Positions 26,572-34,636 of a stretch of 64,000 nt of DNA are shown in pieces (positions within the stretch are counted from its first letter, which is position 1; the number at the start of each line of letters is the position of its first letter). The position numbers and the translations under genes are program-made. Location of the stretch: positions 558,001 to 622,000 of the forward strand of contig NZ_BCQT01000011.1 of the NCBI RefSeq assembly GCF_001552215.1, given 5' to 3'. The notes beneath the pieces were generated by a model. That model was not told where the DNA came from. It saw nothing but the letters and a program-made list of their open reading frames with translations, and searched no databases. The DNA comes from Actinomadura macra NBRC 14102. GTDB lineage: Bacteria > Actinomycetota > Actinomycetes > Streptosporangiales > Streptosporangiaceae.

Positions 26572-27775
26572 ACAGGCATCGGGTGGGCGCGTCCACCACG
26601 CCGAGGACCAGCCCGGTGAAGTAGACCGTCCCGAGGACGAGCACGCGGTATCCGAGGGTGGCGAGCGACTCGGGTGTCACCGCGGCGGCGTCGACGACGT
26701 CCCAGGCGGGTGGCAGGGCGCGGGTGAAGCGCAGGTGCGGCATCGGCAGCCGGACGAACGTCACCGGCAGGTCGCCCAGTTCGGCGACCGCCCCGTCCAG
26801 GTCCTTGTGGTCGGGCAGGCAGACGACCGCGTGGTCGATCGTCCCCCAGCGTTCGCGGGCGGCGGTGAGGGCGGCGGCGACGCCCGCCCGGTCGATGGCG
26901 GAGTCGATCAGTACGGTGGTCGCCGAGGCCGGGACGGGATGCCAGGACAGCCGCCCCGGCAGCACGACCGACCCCAGCACGGCCTCGGCCCGCCCGGCGG
27001 GGGGTTCCTGGACTCCCGGCAGGCGGCGGGCCGCGACGACGCCCAACTCGGCACTCACCCGTCCCAGCCCGCGGGGGAGCAACCGGGAGGCCAGGCCGCT
27101 GCCGCCGGCCGCCACGATCTCGACGCCCCCGCGCAGCGCGTCCGTGACCTCGGGGAGTTGCGGCGCCGACAGGACGGCCCGCGTCCCGGGCCCGGCCACA
27201 GCGGTCTTCTCCCGCGCGATCTCCGCCGCCGTGCCGCCGAGGACGTCGGCGTGTTCGAGGAAGACGGGGGTGAGCGCGACGACGTCGGGCGGGAAGAGGC
27301 TCACCTCGTCCGCCCGCCCGCCCATCCCCGCCTCCAAGACGAGCGCGTCCGCACCCGTGTCCCGTGCGTGCAGGAGTCCCGCGAGTGTGAACAGGCCCGC
27401 CGGGGACAGGTAGCCGTCCGACGGTGGCAGAACGTCGATTCCCGCGTGCAGCCGCGCGGCCAAGGACGCGAGTTCCTTCTCCGAGACCGACCGGCCACCG
27501 AGCCTGATCCGGTCCCGGTCGTCGCGGAGCCCAGGGCTGGTGACCGTGCACACCTTCAGGCCTGCTGCCGTGAGGAAAGCCGAGGCATAGGTGGCGGCGG
27601 TGCCCTTTCCCTTGGAACCCACGACGGTCAGAACAGGAATGTTCAAGGAAAGGACATCCAGAATCTCCGCGAGCGCACGCGCGCGCGGAAGGCTACGGCG
27701 CTCGCCAAGGGCGCGTCCTTCCCACTCTTGGAAGAACACACGGTCGGCTAGTCGGTCGGTACCCACACCACCCAT
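26528..27775 (-). CDS. FolC-like Mur-ligase-fold protein, paralogue of the adjacent folC, 415 aa
   Basis: It shares the FolC/Mur ligase fold: ATP loop VVGSKGKGTAA (residues 51-61, where FolC has TNGKGS/T), an EAGMGGRADEVS loop, and the HADVLGGTAAEIAREKTAV segment with the lysine that FolC carbamylates. The C-terminal domain has TVLIDSAIDRAG where FolC has LLDAAHNP. So nucleotide binding is probably kept while the substrate differs. It is divergent from genuine folC, sharing an 82-bp promoter region. It is 58 residues shorter than that FolC. A separate glutamate or amide ligase is inferred. Confidence 0.8.
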   Translation of the reverse strand: MGGVGTDRLADRVFFQEWEGRALGERRSLPRARALAEILDVLSLNIPVLTVVGSKGKGTAATYASAFLTAAGLKVCTVTSPGLRDDRDRIRLGGRSVSEKELASLAARLHAGIDVLPPSDGYLSPAGLFTLAGLLHARDTGADALVLEAGMGGRADEVSLFPPDVVALTPVFLEHADVLGGTAAEIAREKTAVAGPGTRAVLSAPQLPEVTDALRGGVEIVAAGGSGLASRLLPRGLGRVSAELGVVAARRLPGVQEPPAGRAEAVLGSVVLPGRLSWHPVPASATTVLIDSAIDRAGVAAALTAARERWGTIDHAVVCLPDHKDLDGAVAELGDLPVTFVRLPMPHLRFTRALPPAWDVVDAAAVTPESLATLGYRVLVLGTVYFTGLVLGVVDAPTRCLFSAAAPPRPAGSRA

Positions 27776-27819
27776 GTTTCCAGCGTCCGACCCGGGACGG
27801 CGCCCCCGGCACCGCCGAG

Positions 27820-27825
27820 TAGGCT
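27820..27825 (+). promoter_or_regulatory. -10 element for folC
   Basis: TAGGCT lies in the divergent region, 32 bp before the folC GTG, leaving a short leader that contains GGAG. Confidence 0.35.
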
Positions 27826-27857
27826 CTGAGGGTCACTTTCCGCAGTCATGGAGCATC

Positions 27858-29279
27858 GTGAGCCAGCCAACCGAGCCGCTCGACTACCGGGGCGCCGTCG
27901 GCGCGATCATGAGCCGCGGCGTCGAGTGGGAGATCGATCCCACGCTCGACCGCATCCGCGACCTGGTCGACGTCCTGGGAGAACCCCACCGCGCCTATCC
28001 CGTCATCCACGTGGCCGGGACGAACGGCAAGTCCAGCACCGCGCGGCTCATCGAGTCGCTGCTGCGCGAGCGCGGCCTGCGGACGGGGCTGTTCACCAGC
28101 CCCGAGATGACCACGCTGCGGGAGCGGATCGCGATCGACGGTGAGCCGATCGGCGAGGAGCGGTTCACCGAGGCGTTCCAGGACGTGCTGCCCTACGTCC
28201 AGCTCATCGACGGCAAGCACCCGGCGCAGCTGTCGTTCTTCGAGGTCCTCACGGCGATGGCGTACGCGGCGTTCGCGGACGCGCCGGTCGATGTGGCGGT
28301 CATCGAAACGGGCATGGGCGGCGTGTGGGACGCCACGAACGTGGCCGACGGGACGGTGGCGGTGATCACGCCCATCGGCCTGGACCACACCCGCTACCTC
28401 GGCGACACCATTGAGGAGATCGCCGGCGAGAAGGCCGGGATCATCAAGCCGGGCGCGGTCGCGGTGCTGGCCCAGCAGCCGGTCGAGGCCGCCGAGGTCC
28501 TGCTGCGGCGGATCGTGGAGACCGGCGCGGCGGCGGCCCGCGAGGGCATCGAGTTCGGCGTGCTGAGCCGGGACGTCGCGGTGGGTGGCCAGCAGCTCAG
28601 GCTTCAGGGCCTGCACGGCGTCTACGACGAGGTCTTCCTCCCGCTGTTCGGGGAGCACCAGGCGAGCAACGCCGCGACCGCACTGGCCGCGGTCGAGGCG
28701 TTCGCCAGTGGCGCACCGACCAGGGGAGAGATCAATCTGGAGGCCGCGACCCGCATCGCGCCCGGCGAGACCTACACCGGCGGCGAGGAGGGCCAGCTCG
28801 ACCCGGCGCTGGTCCGCAGCGGGTTCGCCAAGTCGGCGTCGCCGGGTCGGCTGGAGGTCGTCCGGACCGGCCCCACCATCCTGCTGGACGCCGCGCACAA
28901 CCCGGCGGGGATGGCCGCGAGCGTCGCCACGATCACCGAGTCGTTCAACTTCACCCGTCTGGTCGGCGTGTTCGCCGCCGCCGCGGACAAGGACATCGCG
29001 GGCATTCTCGACCAGCTTGAACCCGTTCTGGCGGAGCTCGTGGTGACCCGCAGTTCCTCGCCGCGCTCGCTGCCCCCCGAGGAACTGGCCGAGATCGCGC
29101 AGGGAATCCTCGGGCCCGACCGCGTCCACGTCGCGGAACGGCTCGACGACGCCATCGACCAGGCGATCGGGCTGGCCGAGGAGACCGGGGAATACCAGGG
29201 CGCCGGTGTGCTGATCACCGGCTCCGCGGTCACCGTCGGCGACGCCCGGACGCTGCTACGCGTGGCGGAGGGCCGGTGA
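27858..29279 (+). CDS. folC: folylpolyglutamate/dihydrofolate synthase, 473 aa
   Basis: It adds glutamate to folates (and to dihydropteroate in bifunctional members) using ATP. Motifs: P-loop VIHVAGTNGKSSTARL, ETGMGGVWDATNV, GLDHTRYLGDTIEEIAGEKAGIIKPG with the conserved Lys, and LLDAAHNPAGM. GTG 27858 follows GGAGCATC; the longer frame from 27591 overlaps the divergent paralogue. Its stop overlaps the next start by 4 bp, so it is translationally coupled to the DUF4233 gene, the normal actinobacterial arrangement. Confidence 0.96.
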   Translation: MSQPTEPLDYRGAVGAIMSRGVEWEIDPTLDRIRDLVDVLGEPHRAYPVIHVAGTNGKSSTARLIESLLRERGLRTGLFTSPEMTTLRERIAIDGEPIGEERFTEAFQDVLPYVQLIDGKHPAQLSFFEVLTAMAYAAFADAPVDVAVIETGMGGVWDATNVADGTVAVITPIGLDHTRYLGDTIEEIAGEKAGIIKPGAVAVLAQQPVEAAEVLLRRIVETGAAAAREGIEFGVLSRDVAVGGQQLRLQGLHGVYDEVFLPLFGEHQASNAATALAAVEAFASGAPTRGEINLEAATRIAPGETYTGGEEGQLDPALVRSGFAKSASPGRLEVVRTGPTILLDAAHNPAGMAASVATITESFNFTRLVGVFAAAADKDIAGILDQLEPVLAELVVTRSSSPRSLPPEELAEIAQGILGPDRVHVAERLDDAIDQAIGLAEETGEYQGAGVLITGSAVTVGDARTLLRVAEGR

Positions 29280-29623
29280 CGGCCATGAGCGCGACCCCGA
29301 ACCCCGCCCGGCGCCTGCTGGCCACCGTGCTCGCCTGTGAGGCGATCGTGATCGCCCTCGCCATCCCGGTGGCGGTGACCGTGCTGGAGGTGGACGGCGG
29401 CACCGCCGGGCTGGTGTGCGGGGGGCTCGCGGTGGTCTGCGTCCTCATGGCGGGGTTGCTGCGGTTCCCGTGGGCGGTGCCCGCGGGCACCGTCCTCCAG
29501 GTGCTGATCATCGCGACCGGGTTCATGGTGCCGACCATGTTCTTCCTCGGTGCGGTATTCGGGGCGCTTTGGGCGACGGGCATTTGGATGGGACACAAGG
29601 CGGGGTCCTCCGCAACACGCTAA
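29276..29623 (+). CDS. DUF4233 small membrane protein, 115 aa
   Basis: Three to four hydrophobic segments (ATVLACEAIVIALAIPVAVTV, GLVCGGLAVVCVLMAGLL, VLQVLIIATGFMVPTMFFLGAVFGALWATG). Family DUF4233 is found directly after folC across Actinobacteria; its role is unknown. The GTG start overlaps the folC stop by 4 bp (GTGA). Confidence 0.9.
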   Translation: MTAMSATPNPARRLLATVLACEAIVIALAIPVAVTVLEVDGGTAGLVCGGLAVVCVLMAGLLRFPWAVPAGTVLQVLIIATGFMVPTMFFLGAVFGALWATGIWMGHKAGSSATR

Positions 29624-29759
29624 ATTCACGGAGACGGCGCCGGATTCCCGGAGCCGTTTCCGCCCGCCGGCTCTCCCGGCCGCATTCTGTGCCAATTCCG
29701 GCATTTCTCCTTTTCGGGAAATGTTGGCTGGTGGGCGGCGACCTCCGAAGGAGCCGGCC

Positions 29760-31202
29760 GTGTCCCTCCCCGTGCCCGAACGCCCGCGCGCACGCCAGGC
29801 GACGGCGGGCGCGCTGTTGACGGCGGCGACCGCGCTGCCCGCCGCCGTGCTGGCCGTCCCCGACACCACCGCGAACGTGGTCCCCGCCGCCGCCGAGGCG
29901 CTCGGCCTCGGGAGCGGGCAGATCGCCGGCCTCCTGCGCGCCACCGGCCTGTCCCTCCCCGCGCTGCTGCTGGCAGTCCCGCTCGGTGCCCTCGCCGCAC
30001 GCCGTCTGCCCGCGTGGACGGTGCTCGCCGCCGGCCTGCTGACCTTGCTGAGCGGACTCGGCGCCGCCCGGCTCGCGGTCTCGGTGCCGCAGGTCGGGAT
30101 CGTCCGGGCGGTACAGGGCGCGGGCGCCGGCATCGCCCTGCCCGGCTCGCTCGTCCTGGTCTGGGAACGGCGAAGCCGCCTACCGGCCGCCCTGTGGGCC
30201 GGCGGTCTCACCGCCGCGCTGCTCACCGCGATGCCGCTGGCGCTGCGGGCCGTTCCGCTCCCGTCCGCCGCCACGGCCGCCCCCGACTGGCGCCGCGCGC
30301 TCGCACCGACCCCGTGGCCCGCCGTGGCCGCCGCCGGCGCGGTGATCCTCTTCCTCGTCCTGCGGGACCGGCGTCGGCGGCCCCTGCCCGCCCTGCGGCG
30401 CGCCGAGCGCGGCCAGCTCGTCCTGCCGCTCGTCCCCGCGGGCGGGTTCGCCTTCCTCGCCGTCATCGCCGCGGGCGGGTGGTCGCCTGGCGCTCGGCTC
30501 GCGGTGGCGGGCCTGGCGCTGCCCGCCCTCGTCGGCCTCGCCCTCACCGCACGCCGGGACGCGACCGCGGGCAGCCCGTTCGGATGCGCGGTCGTCATGA
30601 TCACGACCGGGCTGCTGACCTACCCGGTGGCGGCGCCGCTGGCGGGGCTGTCCGCGGCGGCCGCGGAGGTGCGCGGCGACGAGACCGGTGTCCCGTTGGC
30701 GCCGTTCGCCGCCGGTGGAGCCGCCGCGCTGGCCGGAGCCCTCGCGGCCACCAGGGGAGACTCCCGGTGGGCCGTCCTCGCCGGGCACGCGCTGATACTC
30801 GCGGCCCTCCCGCTCGGCCTCGCCGCAGGCGCCCCGGCAGGCACCGGCTTGTTCGCCCTGCTGATCCCGCTCGGCACGGGAGCCGGGCTCGCGCTGGCCG
30901 CCTCACTGCGCGGCGCTAACGTCGGCGCGGCGCTGTTCGGGCTGGCGCTGTGCTTCCCCGCCGTCCTCACCGGGCAACTGCTCGTGCTGTCGCTTCAGTC
31001 GTCGTGGTTGCTGCGCAGGCGCCCGGTGACCGAGGCAGGGCAGGTGGAGGCGCTCACCGGCGGATACCGAGCCTGGCTCCTCGTCGCGGCGGTGTGCGCC
31101 GTGCTGCTTGCGGCGGCCAGCGCGCGCGCAGCCGCCAAGCCGACGGGCAAGACCGCGCCCATCGCACGCGCCGAGGCGTCCGCAAGCCCCAGCGGCCGGT
31201 AG
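29760..31202 (+). CDS. MFS-like multi-spanning membrane protein, 480 aa
   Basis: About 12-14 hydrophobic stretches with MFS-like features: PDTTANVVPAAAEALGLG near the first helices, LRATGLSLPALLLAVPLGALAARRLPAW, and IVRAVQGAGAGIALPGSLVL, the equivalent of the drug-efflux motif in helix 5. Charge is low in the body and the C-terminus is polar (KPTGKTAPIARAEAS). GTG 29760 has GAAGGAGCC at ideal spacing; the longer frame starting at 29550 overlaps the DUF4233 gene. It lies between DUF4233 and ndk, which adjoin in Streptomyces. The substrate is unknown. Confidence 0.82.
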   Translation: MSLPVPERPRARQATAGALLTAATALPAAVLAVPDTTANVVPAAAEALGLGSGQIAGLLRATGLSLPALLLAVPLGALAARRLPAWTVLAAGLLTLLSGLGAARLAVSVPQVGIVRAVQGAGAGIALPGSLVLVWERRSRLPAALWAGGLTAALLTAMPLALRAVPLPSAATAAPDWRRALAPTPWPAVAAAGAVILFLVLRDRRRRPLPALRRAERGQLVLPLVPAGGFAFLAVIAAGGWSPGARLAVAGLALPALVGLALTARRDATAGSPFGCAVVMITTGLLTYPVAAPLAGLSAAAAEVRGDETGVPLAPFAAGGAAALAGALAATRGDSRWAVLAGHALILAALPLGLAAGAPAGTGLFALLIPLGTGAGLALAASLRGANVGAALFGLALCFPAVLTGQLLVLSLQSSWLLRRRPVTEAGQVEALTGGYRAWLLVAAVCAVLLAAASARAAAKPTGKTAPIARAEASASPSGR

Positions 31203-31310
31203 GATTCGCGCGCAGTGGTGTGCAGGCCGCGGCGTGACGGATCACGCCGGGCCGGACCCCGCCGGACGGGGTGGCGCCACCTGATCCGACCTTCCTGAGG
31301 AGAATCATCC

Positions 31311-31721
31311 GTGTCCGAGCGCACTCTTGTCCTGGTCAAGCCCGACGGTGTCCGCCGCGGCGTCGTCGGCGAGGTCGTCTCCCGGATCGAGCGCAAGGGC
31401 CTGACGCTCGTCGCGCTCGAACTGCGCACCCTGGCGCGCGAGACGGCCGAGGCGCACTACGAGGAGCACGCGAGCAAGCCGTTCTTCGGTGAACTGGTCG
31501 AGTTCATCACCGGCGGCCCGCTCGTGGCCATCGTCGTGGAGGGCCCGCGCGCCATCGAGGCGTTCCGCGCACTGGCCGGCGCCACCGACCCGGTGAGCGC
31601 CACCCCCGGCACCATCCGCGGCGACTTCGCGCTGGAGATCGGTGAGAACATCGTGCACGGCTCGGACTCCACCTACTCCGCCGAGCGCGAGATCAAGCTC
31701 TTCTTCCCCGAACTGGGCTGA
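31311..31721 (+). CDS. ndk: nucleoside diphosphate kinase, 136 aa
   Basis: It balances nucleoside triphosphate pools by ping-pong phosphate transfer. The phospho-histidine site is NIVHGSDSTYSAEREI (active His about residue 117), with the N-terminal TLVLVKPDGVRRGVVGEV and IRGDFAL motifs. Its length is typical. GTG 31311 follows GAGGAG. Confidence 0.97.
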   Translation: MSERTLVLVKPDGVRRGVVGEVVSRIERKGLTLVALELRTLARETAEAHYEEHASKPFFGELVEFITGGPLVAIVVEGPRAIEAFRALAGATDPVSATPGTIRGDFALEIGENIVHGSDSTYSAEREIKLFFPELG

Positions 31722-31732
31722 CGATCTTCCTC

Positions 31733-31757
31733 CGGGACGCCGCCGCGCGGCGTCCCG
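31733..31757 (+). terminator. terminator after ndk
   Basis: An 11-bp GC stem (CGGGACGCCGC and complement) with a 3-nt loop, 12 nt after the ndk stop. A second small hairpin GCCGGA-TCAC-TCCGGC follows at 31787-31802. Confidence 0.75.
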
Positions 31758-31931
31758 GCACCGCCCAGCCCGATCGACACACGCGGGCCGGATCACTCCG
31801 GCTCACATCGGTTTAACTAAAACCACCCTGTTCAGCACCCGTTTTTTTGGCGACGCGCGCACCGCGGGTGACTGCCCGCTGGCGCGTGAGCACGTTACGA
31901 TGGACAAGCCGCTATACACGCCCGTCAAGAT

Positions 31932-31946
31932 GAAGGGCTCCCTTTC
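31932..31946 (+). promoter_or_regulatory. hairpin covering the mreB ribosome-binding site
   Basis: GAAGGG pairs with CCTTTC across a CTC loop (6 bp, one G-U). Its 5' arm is the only Shine-Dalgarno-like sequence and its 3' arm ends 3 nt before the mreB ATG. A TACGAT -10-like hexamer lies at 31896-31901. Confidence 0.35.
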
Positions 31947-31949
31947 TTC

Positions 31950-32984
31950 ATGGGTAACAAGCTGTCGTTTCTGGGCCGTGACATGGCGGTCGATCTGGGT
32001 ACCGCAAACACGCTGGTGTACGTGCGGGGGCGTGGCATCGTCCTGAACGAACCGTCGGTCGTGGCGATCAACACCAACACCGGGAAGATCGTCGCGGTGG
32101 GCATCGAGGCGAAGCGGATGATCGGCCGCACACCCGGCAACATCGTCGCCGTCCGCCCGCTCAAGGACGGCGTGATCGCCGACTTCGACGTCACCGAGCG
32201 GATGCTGCGCTACTTCATCCAGAAGGTGCACAAGCGCCGGCACTTCGCCAAGCCGCGCATCGTGGTGGCGGTGCCGAGCGGCATCACCGGGGTCGAGCAG
32301 CGCGCCGTCAAGGAGGCCGGCTACCAGGCCGGCGCTCGCCGCGTCTACATCATCGAGGAGCCCATGGCCGCCGCGATCGGCGCGGGGCTGCCCGTCTACG
32401 AGCCCACCGGCAACATGGTCGTCGACATCGGCGGCGGTACCACCGAGGTCGCGATCATCTCGCTCGGCGGCATCGTGACGAGCCAGTCCGTCCGCGTCGG
32501 CGGCGACGAGCTCGACCAGGCGGTCATCTCCTTCTCCAAGAAGGAGTACTCCCTGATGCTCGGGGAACGGACCGCGGAGGAGATCAAGATGGCCATCGGG
32601 TCCGCCTATCCGGGTGGGGACGAGGAGCCGCATGCCGAGATCCGCGGCCGCGACCTGGTCAGCGGGCTTCCGAAGACCGTCGTGATCTCCGCCGAGGAGG
32701 TGCGGCGGGCCATCGAGGAGCCGGTCAACTCCATCGTGGACGCGGTGAAGACGACCCTCGACAAGTGCCCGCCCGAGCTGTCCGGCGACATCATGGACCG
32801 TGGGATCGCCCTCACCGGCGGCGGAGCCCTGCTGAAGAACCTCGACGAGCGGCTCCGCGAGGAGACCGGCATGCCGATCCACCTCGTGGACAACCCGCTC
32901 GACTCGGTCGTCCTCGGCACCGGCAAATGCGTCGAGGACTTCGAGTCCCTTCGGCAGGTGCTCGTCCCGGAGCCGCGGCACTGA
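31950..32984 (+). CDS. mreB: MreB, actin-like cell-shape protein, 344 aa
   Basis: This bacterial actin directs elongation-type wall synthesis at the inner face of the membrane. The phosphate-1 loop DLGTANTLVYVRGRGIVLNEPS, the phosphate-2 loop VDIGGGTTEVAIISLGG and the adenosine motif GIALTGGGALLKNL are all present. Length is standard. It heads mreB-mreC-mreD-mrdA-rodA, closely spaced or overlapping, hence one elongasome operon. In actinomycetes with aerial growth MreB is mainly tied to spore walls; whether that holds here is inference. Confidence 0.97.
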   Translation: MGNKLSFLGRDMAVDLGTANTLVYVRGRGIVLNEPSVVAINTNTGKIVAVGIEAKRMIGRTPGNIVAVRPLKDGVIADFDVTERMLRYFIQKVHKRRHFAKPRIVVAVPSGITGVEQRAVKEAGYQAGARRVYIIEEPMAAAIGAGLPVYEPTGNMVVDIGGGTTEVAIISLGGIVTSQSVRVGGDELDQAVISFSKKEYSLMLGERTAEEIKMAIGSAYPGGDEEPHAEIRGRDLVSGLPKTVVISAEEVRRAIEEPVNSIVDAVKTTLDKCPPELSGDIMDRGIALTGGGALLKNLDERLREETGMPIHLVDNPLDSVVLGTGKCVEDFESLRQVLVPEPRH

Positions 32985-33018
32985 GCTCCCGGCGAAACTA
33001 GGAACGGGAGGTCGGTGG

Positions 33019-34035
33019 GTGAAGGACACCCGGCGCACCCGCGTGGTCCTCGGCGCGCTGCTCATCACGGCGCTCGCCATGATCACCATTGACTACCGCG
33101 GCGGCGAGCACTCTCCGCTGCGCGGCCTGCGCGGGATCGGCGCGGCGGTGTTCGGCCCGGTCGAGCGCGCCTCGGCGTCGGTCGTCCGGCCGGTCGGCAA
33201 CACCTTCGACGCGATCACCGACGCGCCCGGCGAACGGCGGCGCGCCGACCGGCTCGAACGCGAGAACCAGAAGCTGCGCGAGCAACTGCGCGCGGGCCGG
33301 CTCGACCAGGACCGCTCCGCCCAGCTCCAGCGGCTGCTCGGCACCGCCGGGATGGGCGGCTACAAGATCCGCGCCGCGCAGGTGATCTCCGCGGGGCAGG
33401 GCTTCGAGGACACCGTCACCATCGACGTCGGCAGCCGCAACGGCATCAGGACCGACATGACCGTGATGAGCGCCGAGGGGCTCGTCGGCCGCGTCACCCG
33501 CGTCGGGCCCGCGACCGCGACCGTCCTGCTCGCCACCGACCAGACGTCCTCGATCGGCTCCCGCCTGGAGGACTCCAAGGAGATCGGGATCGTGGAGGGC
33601 CGAGGCCGCCGCGGCCTCGGCAACGGCGGCAGCCCCCTGCGCTTCCAACTCCTGGACGCCGCGGCCCCGATGCGCGTCGGGCAGCGGGTCGTCACGCTCG
33701 GATCGCAGGGCGAACGGCCGTACGTGCCGGGCGTCCCCATCGGCGTGGTCGAGCGGATCGACAGCGCCAGCGGCGGCCTGACCCGCACCGCCTACGTCCG
33801 GCCGTTCGTCCGGTTCACCAGCCTGGACGTGGTCGCCGTGGTCGTGGCGCCGCCGAAGACCGACCCGCGGGACGCGGTGCTGCCACCGAAGCCGACCCCG
33901 CCACCGGCCCCGACACCGAAACCGAGCGGCACGCCGAGCCCCGGCGCGTCACCGTCCGCGAGCCCGGAGTCGAGCCGGAAGGCTCGACCGCGCGGCACCA
34001 AGAGCCCGACCACGAGACCGACCACGGGGGACTGA
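33019..34035 (+). CDS. mreC: MreC, periplasmic elongasome scaffold, 338 aa
   Basis: One N-terminal membrane helix (VVLGALLITALAMITI), a coiled coil (RRADRLERENQKLREQLRAGRLDQ, about residues 72-96) and the two-barrel MreC core (about 115-275, VTIDVGSRNGIRTDMTVMS; GERPYVPGVPIGVVERID). The last ~55 residues are Pro/Ser/Thr-rich and disordered. GTG 33019 follows GGGAGGT. The gene meets mreD with a 1-bp gap. Confidence 0.95.
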   Translation: MKDTRRTRVVLGALLITALAMITIDYRGGEHSPLRGLRGIGAAVFGPVERASASVVRPVGNTFDAITDAPGERRRADRLERENQKLREQLRAGRLDQDRSAQLQRLLGTAGMGGYKIRAAQVISAGQGFEDTVTIDVGSRNGIRTDMTVMSAEGLVGRVTRVGPATATVLLATDQTSSIGSRLEDSKEIGIVEGRGRRGLGNGGSPLRFQLLDAAAPMRVGQRVVTLGSQGERPYVPGVPIGVVERIDSASGGLTRTAYVRPFVRFTSLDVVAVVVAPPKTDPRDAVLPPKPTPPPAPTPKPSGTPSPGASPSASPESSRKARPRGTKSPTTRPTTGD

Positions 34036-34036
34036 C

Positions 34037-34636
34037 GTGCTGAACGCACCGGAGGCGTCGTCGACAGGACGCAACGTGATGGCCGGCGTGGTGATCGCGG
34101 TGGTGCTGATCCTCCAGGTCTCGGTGGCCAACCGGCTGCCGACGCCCGGCGGCGTGCAGCCCGATCTCGTCCTGCTGGCCGTGGTGGCGCTCGCGCTCGT
34201 CAACGGCTCGATGACGGGCATGGTCGCCGGGTTCCTGGCGGGCCTGGCCGCCGACATCATCCCGCCCTCCGACCACACCCTCGGACGCTACGCGCTGGTC
34301 TACTGCCTCATCGGCTACCTGTGCGGGATCGCGTCCGCCGAGATGGACCGGCAGTCGGCCGTCCCGTTCTTCGCCGTCGCCGCCGGGGCCCTCGCGGGCA
34401 CCGTGCTGTACGCGGCGACCGGGATGATCCTCGGCGACCCGCGAGCCGAATGGGACACCGTGTCCAGCATGGTGCCGCTCCAGGTCGTCTACGACGTCAT
34501 CGCCAGCCCCTTCATCGTGTGGGCGGTGCTGCGCGTCACCCGCCGGTACGAACGCGGCGAACGCGCGCGCGGGGATCGGCTGTCGGTGCCGGCCGCCCGT
34601 TACCGCGCGATGTCGGGGCGGAGCGGGAGCCTGTGA
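34037..34636 (+). CDS. mreD: MreD, elongasome membrane protein, 199 aa
   Basis: Five hydrophobic segments (VVIAVVLILQVSVANRLP; PDLVLLAVVALALVNGSMTGMVAGFLAGLAADIIPP and others) match the small MreD family. GTG 34037 directly follows mreC, and its TGA stop overlaps the mrdA GTG by 4 bp, so translation is coupled. The C-terminal ~30 residues are basic and cytosolic. Confidence 0.92.
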   Translation: MLNAPEASSTGRNVMAGVVIAVVLILQVSVANRLPTPGGVQPDLVLLAVVALALVNGSMTGMVAGFLAGLAADIIPPSDHTLGRYALVYCLIGYLCGIASAEMDRQSAVPFFAVAAGALAGTVLYAATGMILGDPRAEWDTVSSMVPLQVVYDVIASPFIVWAVLRVTRRYERGERARGDRLSVPAARYRAMSGRSGSL

